The notes: generated by a model not told the origin, from the letters alone. Shown: positions 25,595-37,878, counted from the first letter of the stretch. The stretch is DNA of 64,000 nucleotides from Saccoglossus kowalevskii (GCF_000003605.2 NW_003126890.1:28267-92266), one strand, 5' to 3'. Made by a program: numbers and translations.

Positions 25595-26614
25595 ATGGCG
25601 AATAGTTCGGCTATATTCGACAATAACACCACTACAACCGTGTCACCTGTAAACTTTACCAGCTCATACGGATGGGTAGAAGTATGTAAGATTATCCTTT
25701 CCATACTTGGAATTGTCGGAAATCTGTTGGTTATTGTAGTTTTTACAAGTGTAAGAAGACTTAGAACAACGACCAATTATTTTATTATCAGTTTGGCATG
25801 CGCCGATTTTATCTCATCGGTGACAATTCTACCCCTTCCAATGCCGAGGCACATTCCACCAAATATTGCCGGAGAACTCTACTGCCGTGTCGTCTACTCC
25901 ACTGCTTTCTTGTGGATCAGCTTCAAGGCCTCAGTGTTCAATCTCATTGCTGTCACCATTGAGCGTTATTTTGCAATTGTGATGTCGACCAAGCATAAGA
26001 AGATATTCACCAAACGTAACTGTCTGTATTTTATTCTCATCGTCTGGATGTGCGCGGCAACCGTAGAAAGCCTGGCTTTTTATATATTCCCCTATGATTA
26101 CACTCTCCGCACGTGCGTCATTTGGTGGCCCAATGAGAATTACCGACTGGCTGTTGGCGTTCTTTTATATCTTGCATCGTTTCTCATTCCAGTAATTGTA
26201 CTTCTCATTGTATATACGAGAATCCTCGTCTTTTTGAAGAAGCACGCCCAGGCTATGTTGGCTCGTAACGAAAACAACAGCCCTGCGTTTTCGTTGTTGA
26301 AGGCGCGAGAGAAGGTGGTTAAAATGCTGTTCGTGGTGGTGATAACATTCACAGTTTGTTGGGCGACAAACCAGACGTTATTTCTAGCATTCAACTATGG
26401 TGCACCGCTGGACCACTACGCTACATACTATCAATTTTTTATCATCCTCGCTTTCTGCAACTCTTGCCTCAATCCAATGATTTATTCATTTAAAAACAAG
26501 CAATTCAGGGATGGACTGCAAATAGTGTTCTGCAAGAAAACAACGAAAATACTACCTGGAAGCTCAGAACAGACACAGGCTCACACGGTTCACACTGTCG
26601 ACCATAGCGTTTGA
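25595..26614 (+). CDS. Class A (rhodopsin-like) GPCR 1, orphan peptide-receptor-like
   Basis: A complete seven-transmembrane receptor of 339 residues in one exon, starting at the ATG at 25595 (24 nt after a splice acceptor). The extracellular N-terminus has N-glycosylation sites at N3, N10/N11 and N20. TM1 holds GN (N43), TM2 LACAD (D71), TM3 starts at C97 and ends in ERY (123-125). W151 lies in TM4, C174 in loop 2 (can pair with C97) and P199 in TM5. TM7 has NPMIY (293-297), followed by KNKQFRDG (helix 8) and C313, a possible palmitoylation site. It should couple to G proteins at the plasma membrane; the ligand is unknown, most likely a peptide by general resemblance. Odd: the TM6 switch motif CWxP is CWAT (255-258), so the proline is lost, while its neighbour at 44.5 kb keeps it. 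It is the upstream member of a three-gene tandem family. Confidence 0.95.
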   Translation: MANSSAIFDNNTTTTVSPVNFTSSYGWVEVCKIILSILGIVGNLLVIVVFTSVRRLRTTTNYFIISLACADFISSVTILPLPMPRHIPPNIAGELYCRVVYSTAFLWISFKASVFNLIAVTIERYFAIVMSTKHKKIFTKRNCLYFILIVWMCAATVESLAFYIFPYDYTLRTCVIWWPNENYRLAVGVLLYLASFLIPVIVLLIVYTRILVFLKKHAQAMLARNENNSPAFSLLKAREKVVKMLFVVVITFTVCWATNQTLFLAFNYGAPLDHYATYYQFFIILAFCNSCLNPMIYSFKNKQFRDGLQIVFCKKTTKILPGSSEQTQAHTVHTVDHSV

Positions 26615-29399
26615 AGAGACGCGTTAAATGTACGAAGTACTGTAATATTAAACACGTTTAGGGAATGAACTATGTTACGTGATATATGTGAAATGAAAAT
26701 AAGACATTTCACTTTCACAGATATTTGGGGATTATACAAATATATCGTGATGTTTTATAATTGAATATACTATTGTTCAGGAAAAAGTCTTCTATTGCTC
26801 GAAACATCATCAAATCTACAAAGGCAATTGGAAAACCAAACAAATTATTATTATATTACCTCGTGAGTTTCGTGAAAACAGGAGATAATTTCTTGACCAT
26901 ATTTATTCCGACTTTTTAAGAAATCGCCTCAGTTAAATTTCCGTGGAATATCGAAGGGTCGTTTGCATGACAGCACATAACAGAAGTTACCGTCGATTTT
27001 ATGTTCGAATTCCAAAGCACTCACCAACTGTACATATAATAGCTACGGTTACTCTTCCGCTAAAAAGGTATATTTCAGGTAATTTTAGTTCTTTAGTATT
27101 TCGTTTGCATATTGGTGTATTAACCTGGTAAATTCTTATTGAGATTCAAGTTACTCTTATAATCTTTAGTATTATTAAATTTAAAATATTTGAAAGTATA
27201 AGCGGTATTTTCTGTAATTAATTTCAATATTTGATTAGCTTACCTACGGTGGTGATCAGGCATTCAAAATTATGATTATATTAATATCGTGTCTGATCAA
27301 TTTGTATATATTATAAATTGAGAGATTGTGAATTATTACGTGTTTTAAAACGTTCAAATATTTTTACAGTTTATATATTTCAAATCTCTATTCTTATTCA
27401 TGTGAGATATGGTCGTGGTTTTTTTCCATTATTGTATATACATAATCTCATACAGTAACTATCATTTGTCCGTGTTATTGCGATCGAGTAACTAGTTAGC
27501 TATATAGTTCAGTTACGCCTCCCCAACAACCGATTGTAATGCATTCACCGTATGTCAGAATCAATTACCTGGCAATCATACATGTTTTGCAATCATTTTT
27601 TGGATAATCAGGGCTTGGCCCATATATGCGTCTTTTATACTTGCAATGAATACGGGTTCATCCTTTCGACTACACTTCTATAAGTGTTATAGAAGTAAAT
27701 AACACAATAATAATGAACTCAGATCATCGCATGTTTGTATGTCACGCACAATTCAGAGACATGCCAGTAGGCGACAAATGATCTATGTGAAGGCTAATAC
27801 CGTCATCGAGATGCACAAAACGCTTTCACTGTCACAATTATGGATTACTTACATTTCTTTGTGGTGAGCACGCGGGGCGTTTGATTTACGACCGCAGCCG
27901 TCGAGCCATACAAATTCAACTATTCAAAAGAGATATTCAGTGAGCGACGCCAATATGAAAAGTTATTTAGCTGCATAGTTCGGAACACTGGTGAATTTTA
28001 TGATGTACAACCCAATATATCACTGCATATGATTAATCTGCGCTGAATGACACATCAATGCGCGATAGAATGTATTATGATCACTGATATGTATGCTCGT
28101 ATAAGCTTATCTGGTGTGTACCATGTCCGGATATTGCCATTTGCCGCATTTGTTTTTTTCAATTTGATGAAATAGGTTCACTTATGGAGAGATAGTCATC
28201 GCAAAATTGTTTCTCATTATAAGTCATGAGTATATATGATAATCTTATTCCTTTACATATACATATATATGTACAAAATAAATTGAAGGATCAGCGAAAT
28301 TCAATTTACGCTTAGTAATTCCCTGGTGATTAGACGCGATGTCTGTGTTGATGTTTGTATAACCATTCAATGTATATGTCCAAATTTAAGTGATGGTGCA
28401 GTTCAACTTTTATCCATTTGCCCGATAGAAACGTTATTAATTATTCCAGTTGCTTCGCTCACATAAAAATTGACTTTCTTTGTGTAATCTCATGACAGTT
28501 CTAGATATTTATATATCACATATATATATATTGTAACAATTTTTTTTTTATCCCATATTTCACGGATAAAAGGCACTTTTTCATGTTCTAAAAGCTGTAC
28601 AATAATATAAAATATGTATCTTTTCTATCAGTTCGTTTGATAACAACCCACTGTGCAGCTGAATAAAGTAAGGCTTAATCATTAATTTGCAAAACACTTT
28701 CGACACACATTTATTCACTTTTATTGCGTCCACAGGTCAAGTTGTAGATTTAGTTCTCTCTTACAAACTGTAAAATTTGGCGTTTTCCCTCGACAACAAC
28801 TTGTCTTAACAAACATAAATGTGGCAGAGATTGTTGATAAATGGAGTGACTCTGATGTAAACGATATGTGACTCAAATTGATTCGTGTTATCTTCATAAT
28901 TGTACTGAATAACGCCGACATTCAACTGGGTGATAATGTCCTGACGTCATACGTCGGGTAACAAAACACTACGTGCTTTATTTGCCATGTTTATTCGCAA
29001 TGTCTCCTACTAAGATGTTGATTGTGTTGTTTTTGTAAATTCAGAATTTTAACTGCAGATTATAGGAAATCTCAACGGCGTTTACCGTGCCATTTAATAA
29101 TGAAATGAACTACAACAAAATGATTCTCTACGTTTTGTACTCTGTTTACGTCACTGTGTGGGGGATATTCACATTATTTGCAATAATACAAATTGTCATG
29201 TTTTAAGTACAATTTGTGTTTTAACAATATATGGTCCATAGGTATACCCCCAGATGTATTCAATTTCCGTAATACGTAATCCTTTTTTTCATTATACTGT
29301 AACTGCGCGTGACTAATATTATTTGCACTAACAAAATATTTAAAAAAATATTGACTGCAACTGCAAATATTACCACATAAAAATGACTAAATCTTACCG
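26615..29399. other. 3' flank of GPCR 1 and intergenic; no further gene
   Basis: No canonical AATAAA was spotted in the first kilobase after the stop, so the 3'UTR end is unknown. The rest is AT-rich with no supported gene. Confidence 0.4.
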
Positions 29400-30250
29400 A
29401 TAAATAGCATAGGGGATGTGACCCTACACAAGATCGAGTGGTCGCCATTTCGTTCGGTCACCTCATGATGACGACGAAAATCATGTCGCATGACGCACAT
29501 TGTTATGGGAAAACACACACAATCACCAGAAAGAGGTTGTCGAAGAGATGGCAACGTAATTGTCATTTCGCTCAGGGGCCACGGTAAGTAATCTTGTAGC
29601 GTAATCGTTCGGTTCGGTGACCCGGACGCTATCCCGCGGACATCTGTTTTGCAAGTGGTTTAACGTACAACGTCGATATTTAGTGTATATGCTGATTTCA
29701 GTGTCCACATTTCGGCGATGGCCGTTATAAATTTATACTAATCACACAGGAAATGTGTTATCAATCAGAGAAAAAAGATCGATATTTACAGCCTCTTTAA
29801 TAGTTTGTCAAAATCGATGGTACGTTGATTTTAATGTCCGCGGATCAGGAGCAAGCATTGTAACGCGGTTTGCAACAGACTGCCACGACAGTCCCGGGAC
29901 TAGTGTACAAAGACTTAGTTCGTGTTTGTTTACGTATTCAAACTGTGCTCTTCTTTGTTGTTGTGTTACCAGCGATTAAGGCAGCGCGATCTCATCAGCT
30001 GTTCGCGCCGCATAAGTCAATTGTCGTTGTGGCTTTCAGTATCTGTATTGACAATATTGATTGTCGCAGTAATCGAAATTGCCGAACCTGTAGTTTCTAC
30101 ATTCTGCGCTGAATGTCCAAATTCGTCAGGCACAGGCAGCAAGGTGTATTTGCGTGGTTTGACGGGCAGACGCCATTAGAGCGGGATGTCGGCGTGACGT
30201 AAACTGAGAGGTATATTATGACTTATTCCGATCCACGCGACTGGCTCTCT
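29400..30250. other. GC/CpG-richer island with a strong splice donor, possible promoter or old exon
   Basis: Base composition rises visibly above the surroundings, with many CG dinucleotides. A strong 5' splice site CACG|GTAAGTAA lies at 29584. Several overlapping frames of 60-85 codons are open in both directions (for example 29922-30179 +), as expected for GC-richer DNA, and none has a sure domain. It may be a promoter/first-exon region of an unannotated transcript, perhaps a distal 5' exon for GPCR 2. Inference only. Confidence 0.3.
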
Positions 30251-33200
30251 TCCAATCAGCTCTGCATATTAGATTTTGAGAGATGACAGCGTTGTTAATT
30301 GTCTACATTGACATCATGGATTGTGTGTGGTGGAGGAATCATTCGGTTTATTGGTTCGGACAAGTAAATCAACCAAAATCAAGTCAAGAGTGACGATTGA
30401 ACTTTGCCTGAAAGCGAAACTGTTCAGGCAGCAAGCGAGCTCTGTTATATACAGCAATACACAAGGGATTTTCAAATAAACTAAGTCACTGTAAAAAGTT
30501 ATCAGTGCGCACTGCGATATAATCAAATTAGATGTTTGCAAATAAAACCACGCATTGGCATATATACATTAGGGGTCACACATTTGAAATCAGAGAGTGA
30601 CTGTAAGAGCATTACCAAAACCAACATGTTTCCTCTTCAACGAATCCTCCAGCCACCCCCATGATGTCAAATGATCGACCCCTTACATGAACAAGCACAT
30701 TTCTCTCTCACTGAGAGCAAGCTATAATATTTACACTTATTTGAAATGAAACGTACATACAGTAAATATGGATTCTCAGATTTATGTTTTTAATTAATAT
30801 GTCCACATTTACCAGGACAGTCTGTTATCACGTCACCGTGATTAAAGCCGGAATGTAATAGAAATACCTGTCTAGGCTATCATGAAAGCACAACTCGATA
30901 TTGCATGTGTCGTTTGTGTCATTATCGCTGGCAGCTGCAGCCGCACCTTTCGTTGGCCAGGGTAGTAATGTACTATGTTGTGTCGACAATATTTCGCTCG
31001 ATAAAAAATCCACAGCGAGAACATTAAATTCAATTGGTCACTAGAAACGAAATTGGGTTTATTTCATTCAATGTGCATATATGAAAATTGATGTACACAA
31101 CTCAAGTTTATGGAGCGACTCATCTAAACTTGTTAAGGTCGTGATAGTCGTAAACCATGCGTGCCTCGTCGACTACTCTAGGCAAGTTGTACCAGAACAG
31201 GAACGGATACAATGTTTGTAAAAGTGTACCAGAAATCTTGATATTCCAAATAGTTCATTTTTGTGTCAATTTTCTCTAAATTTATCAAATCTATCACGTG
31301 CCTAGATTTTACATACATACTTTTAAAATCTGAAAAGTTATTGTTTATCATTGTGTCATTCTGCCTTTGTTTATTGACTGCAGTGTTTCTATTAAAAACA
31401 AAATTATGTCTTAATCATTTCAAACGGTAATTGATTTATTATTTGTACAGTAGATTGATATAAGGATACTATATGCTTAGCGGTTATAAATGTTATAGCA
31501 CCAACAGTGCGCGTGTTTTAAAAGTATTTATATTGTCGGAAGCAAGATCATTTAAATACAATGTACATACATACAAATTTCTATTGCAGCACCCTAAAAC
31601 TCAACAAGGTGTCAATGTTGTTAAATATAAAACTCATATTCATCCTGCTAAAATGTGTAGGTTATGAGGGCGTAAACCTAGTCCCCCTAAATTTGCTTCT
31701 GGCTAAAGTGTGCATTCATCAATTAGTTGATTGTTGAAGATGATTTCCCAGTCAGCATTGTCTTATGTTTAATTAAGAACAACAGTAGACACGCTCGTAT
31801 GACAAATGCGCTTGACGTTATGAAGCCAGCATCTGTTACCGTAGTCAAGCAAGTGAAGATTCCGACATTCTGTCGACATAGACAAGTGAACAAAAACATC
31901 AAAATTCGATCTAAAAGCTATATCACAATTGGACCTCAATCACTTCCCTGTTATTGTCCGATAACAAGGCTGCACGTGGTGAAGATCGACCAATGAAAAA
32001 CCGGCGTTTCAACAATGGCAGCAACGGTATTATAATATGTTAAAACAGAGAGTATAAATAACGGAACTACGCATTGACGAACTGACGGCTCGCTATCTTT
32101 TCCTAGTAGGTATATTGCGATATTTCAGAAACCAATGTAGGCCACGGCGACCTTTAAAATGATACACAAAGAATCATGCAATGATCGTGATGACACAAAT
32201 AGAAGCACAAAGTGTGTTATACAACGTCATCAAATCCTAACATAAGCTAACCACGTATACAGTGCAATACCATTAATTGTTATATTTGATTTTGCAAATT
32301 CATAAAATATTAAAGGCAATTCAAATAAATATGTTTCTTAAGATTAGGTTACATTTGCCGTAATTATAATATAAATTAATATAAATATAAATAATATAAA
32401 TGTACAGTGTATCGACTACTGACTAGCCGACCAATACACTCGTGTTATTCGACAAATCTCGATATAAGTAGGTAAATAGAGCACGACAAAGTCCAAATAA
32501 TGCACGATATCTTGGTGAGCATACAAATGGTACAGTTGTTCGACCAGTTTACAAAATAGAGGTCATCTATTGAGAACACGCAGAGAAACCATCCGACAAG
32601 ACATCTATTTTTATATTTTTATGCCAATCATCACGTCGTTCACAGCTGGAGTTTTTTAATGTATTGACCGGTAATTACGTGAATGTGAATGGCTGATATG
32701 GTAAATGAGATATCATACAATGTATTGACCTAGTATGCGATTTTTTTAGAATACCTTCGACTGCGTATAAGTATATCCGTTCTTTATACTATATAGTTGT
32801 ACAATTGAAATGAAGTAGCAATTGATGGTCAATGGTATTAAAGGATTTATAGAAATGTCATTTTAAAGTCTGTATAGCGAACATTACATTGCAGTTCTCG
32901 TTATTAACAAAGTCACAGAATCAAGTTTTGTCTGTAGTCAACTTAGTGCTGCTTCCAGAGTTACACTTTGAAATATTTTGTTTACGCCCAGCACTCAGAA
33001 ACGGTTAGAACAAGCAAAGTGGAAAGTCAGTGAATTACATAGCTCCTAGCTCGGCACTCTTCTTCTTGTGAAGTATGCATGATAATTCTGAATTGTCTTA
33101 CATCGTTCAAAGTAAATCGTCCTTGGTTGTCCAGACAAATAATTGGTACGTGATTCTCAAAACAAGCTTAGAAGAAGAAAGGATTTACCGTCTTGTCGAA

Positions 33201-33810
33201 TAAATCAAACAATAGCAAAAAGTAACAAGACCATACGTCGAATGTAGTGCTCTTGAGTGTTCTTAAAGTTAGATTATAAACGCTAGACGAGTCTTTCGAA
33301 ATAAATTTAAAATAAAGTTCTCACCACAATTATTTATTCAACACAAGCCCGGTTACAATATTGTCGAAAAAGTATGATATTGCAAATATACTAATATAAC
33401 ATCGTCTTTTATCTTGCAAATACCTCGACTACTTACGTCATGAATATACTTGTTGGAATCCAATGAAGTGTTCTTTGTATTAGTGATCAATTCCAAATCA
33501 ATTGAGGGCGCTATACTGTGTGTGTCACGTACCTGATATGATTTCTTCGCCCAAACCATAGGCAGCGTTTTGATTAGATTAGGCTAATTACGCATGTGTT
33601 ACTTACGTAAAAACTTGTTATTAGAATGTGTGCATAATTGCAAACATCTGTTGATAAGGTCGCCCCCCTATTTGCTGACGTAATACATCGTGTTAGTTGG
33701 CTAGTCCATTAATATGTGATATATTAAAACTTAAGCGCAGTGAAATCCAGAAAGTTACCCCACCTTCTATATCCAAGTGAAGTCATTCCAAATTATATTA
33801 CTACAAGTAA
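30251..33810. other. Intergenic, no gene recognised
   Basis: Short frames at 30314-30541, 31473-31667 and 31727-31996 show no domain. No repeats from the families named here. Confidence 0.4.
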
Positions 33811-34085
33811 CTACATAATATATGACTAGATTGAAATATTTCACTAATTAAAGTAGACGGGTTGTCACCTGCGCATGCGCGAGGATTGAGTCCCACGCGA
33901 CCATAACAACACATGCTAAAGGCTCATGAGTAGACTACTGCTTTAAACAACGACACTCTATGGTCGTTTGCCGCATGCGCAGGTGACTTCTTCCCCGCTT
34001 TAAGCATAAATATAACAATATACGTTGTCATGTGATAAGCATTGAGCAATTTAGCGACAAATCGTGCCTAGTGTTCCACTAATTA
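33811..34085 (+). repeat. Local duplication D2, copy 1 (filled by a TTAA MITE)
   Basis: Matches 36648-37260. atatatgactagattgaaat and tttcactaattaa stand before the inserted MITE; after it, gttgtcatgtgataagc and gcgacaaatcgtgcctag. The other copy has the same words with an uninterrupted ctaattaagtatc, so the MITE entered after the duplication. Confidence 0.75.
33852..33999. mobile_element. 148-bp MITE with TTAA target duplication
   Basis: TTAA at 33848-33851 and 34000-34003 flank imperfect inverted ends of about 28 bp (AGTAGACGGG...GTCACCTGCGCATGCG on the left; AGCGGGGAAG...GTCACCTGCGCATGCG read inwards from the right). The inner 16 bp are identical. Copy 2 of duplication D2 gives the empty site with a single TTAA. 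TTAA duplication is typical of piggyBac-like and Kolobok-like families; no transposase is present. The arms include TGCGCATGCGCG, a consensus NRF-1 word. Confidence 0.8.
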
Positions 34086-34751
34086 AAAAAGAATATTTGA
34101 ACATGGTAACATGTCACAAATATATTATAAACAACATATTAAAATCTACTAGATAGGAAAATCATTTGGTTTCTATAGCAAATAGCTCCAAAGTCAAGGT
34201 GATTTTTAGTCAATGGTTAAATAATTGTTATTCAACATGTGTATGTATAAATGAAACACAGCTGGTGGCCTGCAATAATAATGTTGTTTTTTTTTCAATT
34301 ATTTGAGAGAAAGTGCATTTGTATATTTGGCACATAAATATAATACCGTAGCAACCATGCAGTGCATATGTGTCAACTCCATACCTTTCTCAAGTGGTGC
34401 TCACGTGAATTAGATTGTCCAACTTGTATTACTGTATATCTCATCTATTGTTATTATTTTATTTGACACGTTAATTTTACGTTAATATATAGTATAACAA
34501 AACCAAACAAGTTTGTTTAAAGTCATCGAATGCCATCGTTCAAAAACACTTATGCGATGTTATCTTTAAATAAACTTCCATACAATTAAATACTATAATC
34601 ACGTACAGAAAACATAAAACAAATTAAGGTATTCTCGGAGTCAATGCACATCAGAACAGACAACCACAATTGTTTGTGGATCAAAGATATCTAGTATTTC
34701 CATTTACTCTAACCGATCGTATGAACACCAAATCAATATTCATTTTAAAAT
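34086..34751. other. Intergenic, no gene recognised
   Basis: AT-rich spacer, nothing seen. Confidence 0.4.
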
Positions 34752-35028
34752 TTGAAGGTCGCCCCGCCACGCATGCGCGTGATATGGAATGAGCACAGAT
34801 TAATGCGTACAGAAAAGAAAAGTTACAAAGGTCTATCTAGGTAATTTGTGTGGTGGTTGGAATGCATCGCCGAACCCTAAGAAGTCAAGGTCAGCATTCA
34901 ATGTCAGGTTCAGTGCACATCTCGGCGAGATAAAAGCTCACATTCGTATTGTTCACTGGGAAAGTGCATTTGGTTGTTCATCAACACAAATCTTGCACAA
35001 ACGTGGCGTGACGACCACTACACTTCAA
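34752..35028. mobile_element. Probable 277-bp MITE related to the TTAA family
   Basis: Imperfect inverted ends: TTGAAGGTCGCCCCGCCACG at 34752, and the right end read inwards from 35028 starts TTGAAGTGTAGTGGTCG and continues TCACGCCACG. The left arm again carries GCATGCGCG. The interior has no transposase. The ends are eroded, so the limits are approximate. Confidence 0.5.
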
Positions 35029-35845
35029 CAAATTCTAGTATTTTTTAGTTGTTACATTTTCTATTCGTTGTTGCGTAAAAACGTGAGAATGATAGATTGG
35101 ACTTCCGCTTATATTTTTGCACGAGTAAGGGACCCTAACTGACATTATGAAAAGTATAATATCGATCAAGTAATTATACATTTTTCGATGTATAATTACA
35201 TATCGTATTTGTATCCATAACATAAACAATATTTGTGTCTGATTCCTATTAATTAATAATCAAATCGAAATATATTACTGCAATATTTCAATTTTTTCAA
35301 CAATAAATATTTATTTCTACGATATGGCAACAGTTGTAAAAAGGTGAAATAATTTGTCAAATTGAGTTATTAATATTAGTTATAATATACATAAGTAAAA
35401 AAATTCTAATGCGCTTACATAATTATAAATAATTCTATATAACAAGAAATAATCTGTAAAATAATATACCAATGCCCAGCAATAATATGCCGTGACAGAA
35501 TGATGCAAAACATTACGCAGGTACGTATAACTATCGGTTTTTGCACCAGTGCTTTCAGAAAAAAATATTAAACTTAACTAAAAAAACTAGTATAAAAAAT
35601 GCGATTGGTCAGAACTTGTTTTGTTTCAATACCGTCGTTGATATTGTATCTTTATGAATACATTTGTTTTGATTTATCATGAACTACAAATATTGTTCTC
35701 GAAGCACACAGCATGTATTCGTCTGTTTTTGCCAATATAATTTTACTGGTTTGATTACAATAATGGAAATTATTGCACTGGGTTATACTTTGCTTTCATT
35801 TCCTTTGAAGTCAAATGGTGTGTGTACTGCAAACTAATCGAACCA
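35029..35845. other. Intergenic, very AT-rich
   Basis: No gene or defined repeat. Confidence 0.4.
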
Positions 35846-36070
35846 GTTACCGACGAAAAGGTAGATTAGTTGCCGAGGCGGAAGTGATCTATTACGATTA
35901 ATTATCGTAGGGAGATCAATACCTGAAGTTGAGGTTAATATACAGATCATTAACCGAAATGAAGATCACTGCGTAGATCACATTACCAAAGTGGGGTCAC
36001 TATTCAGATCAGTCACCGAAATGAGGTCAATAATAAAATTAGTTACCTAAGTGGAGGTCAATATTCAGTG
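35846..36070 (+). repeat. Degenerate tandem repeat, 30-31 bp unit, about 7 units
   Basis: Successive units follow a pattern such as AGTTACCGAAATGAGGTCAA plus about 10 nt ending ATTCAGATC. Units 4-7 (from about 35942) are clearest; the first ones are eroded. It is not coding because the period varies between 30 and 31. Confidence 0.75.
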
Positions 36071-36647
36071 GTTAGGAAATATATGCCTTGCTTTGAATGT
36101 AATGAATTGTCAGGGTTAATCCCTACGTCATTTATGTATATATGAATGCCACTAGTTATGTGTGGTATACAGAAGATCATAACAAATAAGACGGGATTTT
36201 ACACATAATAAAGAGCCATATATGCATGCACACATCTACAATTACAACTATCGCTGTGTGTGAGCATAGTCATTACAGTATGTGTAAATACAGAAGCCAA
36301 AACCATTAGTTCGAACTGACAGTGAGTCACGATTTCGAAGCGTGTTATAAAACGCCACAGTCGTCGCGTGTGACCCGCTCAAGTTAAACAGACAACTTTG
36401 AGCTTTATTCATCTTTTTCAAATAATTATTTTCAAAATTGCATTTTGATTAAAACTTGAAGGTTTTATATTTCATAAAATAAAAATGCTGGTTATTTAGG
36501 AAAAATGCGCATGCATACCGCATTACAAATTCATAGGTGATTATAAGCTACTGTTTGCAGTATTGCGTCGAAGCAAGACATACGAAACATTTGTATTCAT
36601 CAGTAAATCTGATGTGTTTATCAAAAGACATTAAATTCAGTAAGTCA
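36071..36647. other. Intergenic, no gene recognised
   Basis: Nothing seen beyond a GCGCATGC word at about 36507. Confidence 0.4.
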
Positions 36648-36723
36648 CACATGATATATGACTACATTGAAATATTTCACTAATTAAGTATCATGAAAAC
36701 ATCAATGTATGTTGTCTTGTGGT

Positions 36724-37188
36724 TGTCACACGCAACGTAATACTACCGTAATTGGTATAGTACAGGTGTGATGGTTCAAATACCAAAATGGCAACAGTAA
36801 CATAAAGACTTCCCCGGCGGCGATGATAACATACGAACACGGAGTCAACAGATGAGGATTCAACTGGTACTAGTATTATTATACTCTGCAAACATCAAGT
36901 ACAATAACTCGGTAAAACTCCACTACTCCAATAACTAGATACTTAAACTCCAACACAATTCAACGAGATCTCCGATCTGATCTCAGCGCTGAACAACTCC
37001 CCTATATATACCCACACTGTCTATAAATAGACCATTACATCAGCATACATAATGAGTCTGGAACTTACTACAAATTTCTAGAATGTTCCATTACCTATTC
37101 AACCAGTTTCTAAAAATTCCACCCAGACACAGTACGGTTCTAGAACATTCTCAGTCACACGGAAGTGGTAAACAAGTCGTATGCGACA
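36724..37188 (-). mobile_element. Solo LTR, 465 bp, looks whole
   Basis: Read on the minus strand it starts TGTCGCATACG (37188) and ends GCGTGTGACA (36724), giving the usual TG...CA ends. It is flanked by a perfect 5-bp target duplication GTGGT (36719-36723 and 37189-37193). No second LTR or internal region is present nearby, so it is a solo LTR, probably left by LTR-LTR recombination. Family (Ty3/Gypsy, BEL or Copia) cannot be fixed from the LTR alone. The intact target duplication suggests it is not very old. Promoter parts are listed separately. Confidence 0.8.
37003..37150 (-). promoter_or_regulatory. LTR promoter: two heat-shock elements and TATA boxes
   Basis: Two perfect three-unit heat-shock elements (nTTCnnGAAnnTTCn) lie at 37138-37150 (TTCTAGAACATTC) and 37076-37088 (TTCTAGAATGTTC). 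On the minus strand they are followed by TATTTATAG (about 37021-37029) and TATATATA (37003-37010). This order and spacing are those of a heat-inducible core promoter firing toward lower coordinates. HSF binding is inferred from the consensus. Confidence 0.6.
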
Positions 37189-37260
37189 GTGGTGTATTTT
37201 GTCGTGTGATGTCATAAACATTGGGCAATTTTGCGACAAATTGTGCCTAGTCTGACGTGT

Positions 37261-37696
37261 TCATCAAAGTGTCGAACACAGTTATTTAATCGCGCTCAAT
37301 AATTTTCAAATTACGCACACTAATTGTGCCATTTGTGATAATTGTATCTTAGAATTCAAAATGTGATACTCGGATTCTGTGATACTTATTTCCAACCGTG
37401 CGATTTCACCTGAAACGATTGACACTAACTATAAGGTATAATAACAGATTCGTTAAAAAGAATACAGGTGTTTTAAATAAAATGCTTTCCATGCTGTTGT
37501 ATATTGATTGATTTCACATGTCAAAAAGATCGTAATTGTTCATTCTTCCATAATGATCATCCGATATGACATTCAGTGTTTCTGTATTTTAATTTGTTTC
37601 GCAGATCAATAACTTCATTAATTGCATATCCGTTTAATGGAGATGAGATTCCAGTGCTCATACTCAACTTTGGTTGTCAAATAAATGAGCATATAA
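37261..37696. other. Intergenic, no gene recognised
   Basis: Nothing seen. Confidence 0.4.
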
Positions 37697-37878
37697 AGGG
37701 GTATTTTCATCCTACCATATTAGGAAATGCGAATTTCAAATATGGAATGATTAAGCACGTAAGCGTCCTCTAGTAATAAAAACAAACATGGCTGCCACAA
37801 GAATTTGACCGGACTCCACACAAAGAAGTTCGCTGATTCTGTTTTAAACATTTTTGGTATCCTCGTAATACCTTATAG
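37697..37878 (+). repeat. Interspersed repeat R1, copy C, truncated
   Basis: Begins in the ggggtattttcatcctacca block and carries aagcgtcctctagtaataaa and cacacaaagaagttcgctga. It then jumps to tatcctcgtaatacctta, so it lacks the 5' block and most of the terminal hairpin. Confidence 0.8.

Larger units (their letters stand above)
36648..37260 (+). repeat. Local duplication D2, copy 2 (filled by a solo LTR)
   Basis: Same flanking words as 33811-34085 (atatatgactacattgaaat; gcgacaaattgtgcctag). The TTAA site is empty here, but a 465-bp solo LTR sits a little further in. The two copies therefore took different insertions after they arose. Confidence 0.75.

Noticed and set aside
29998-30180. Minus-strand frame starting RLPVKPRKYTLLPVPDEFG, reminiscent of the start of M1 aminopeptidases
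   Set aside because: A stop stands directly before it, no HExxH or later domain follows, and in GC-richer DNA such frames arise by chance.
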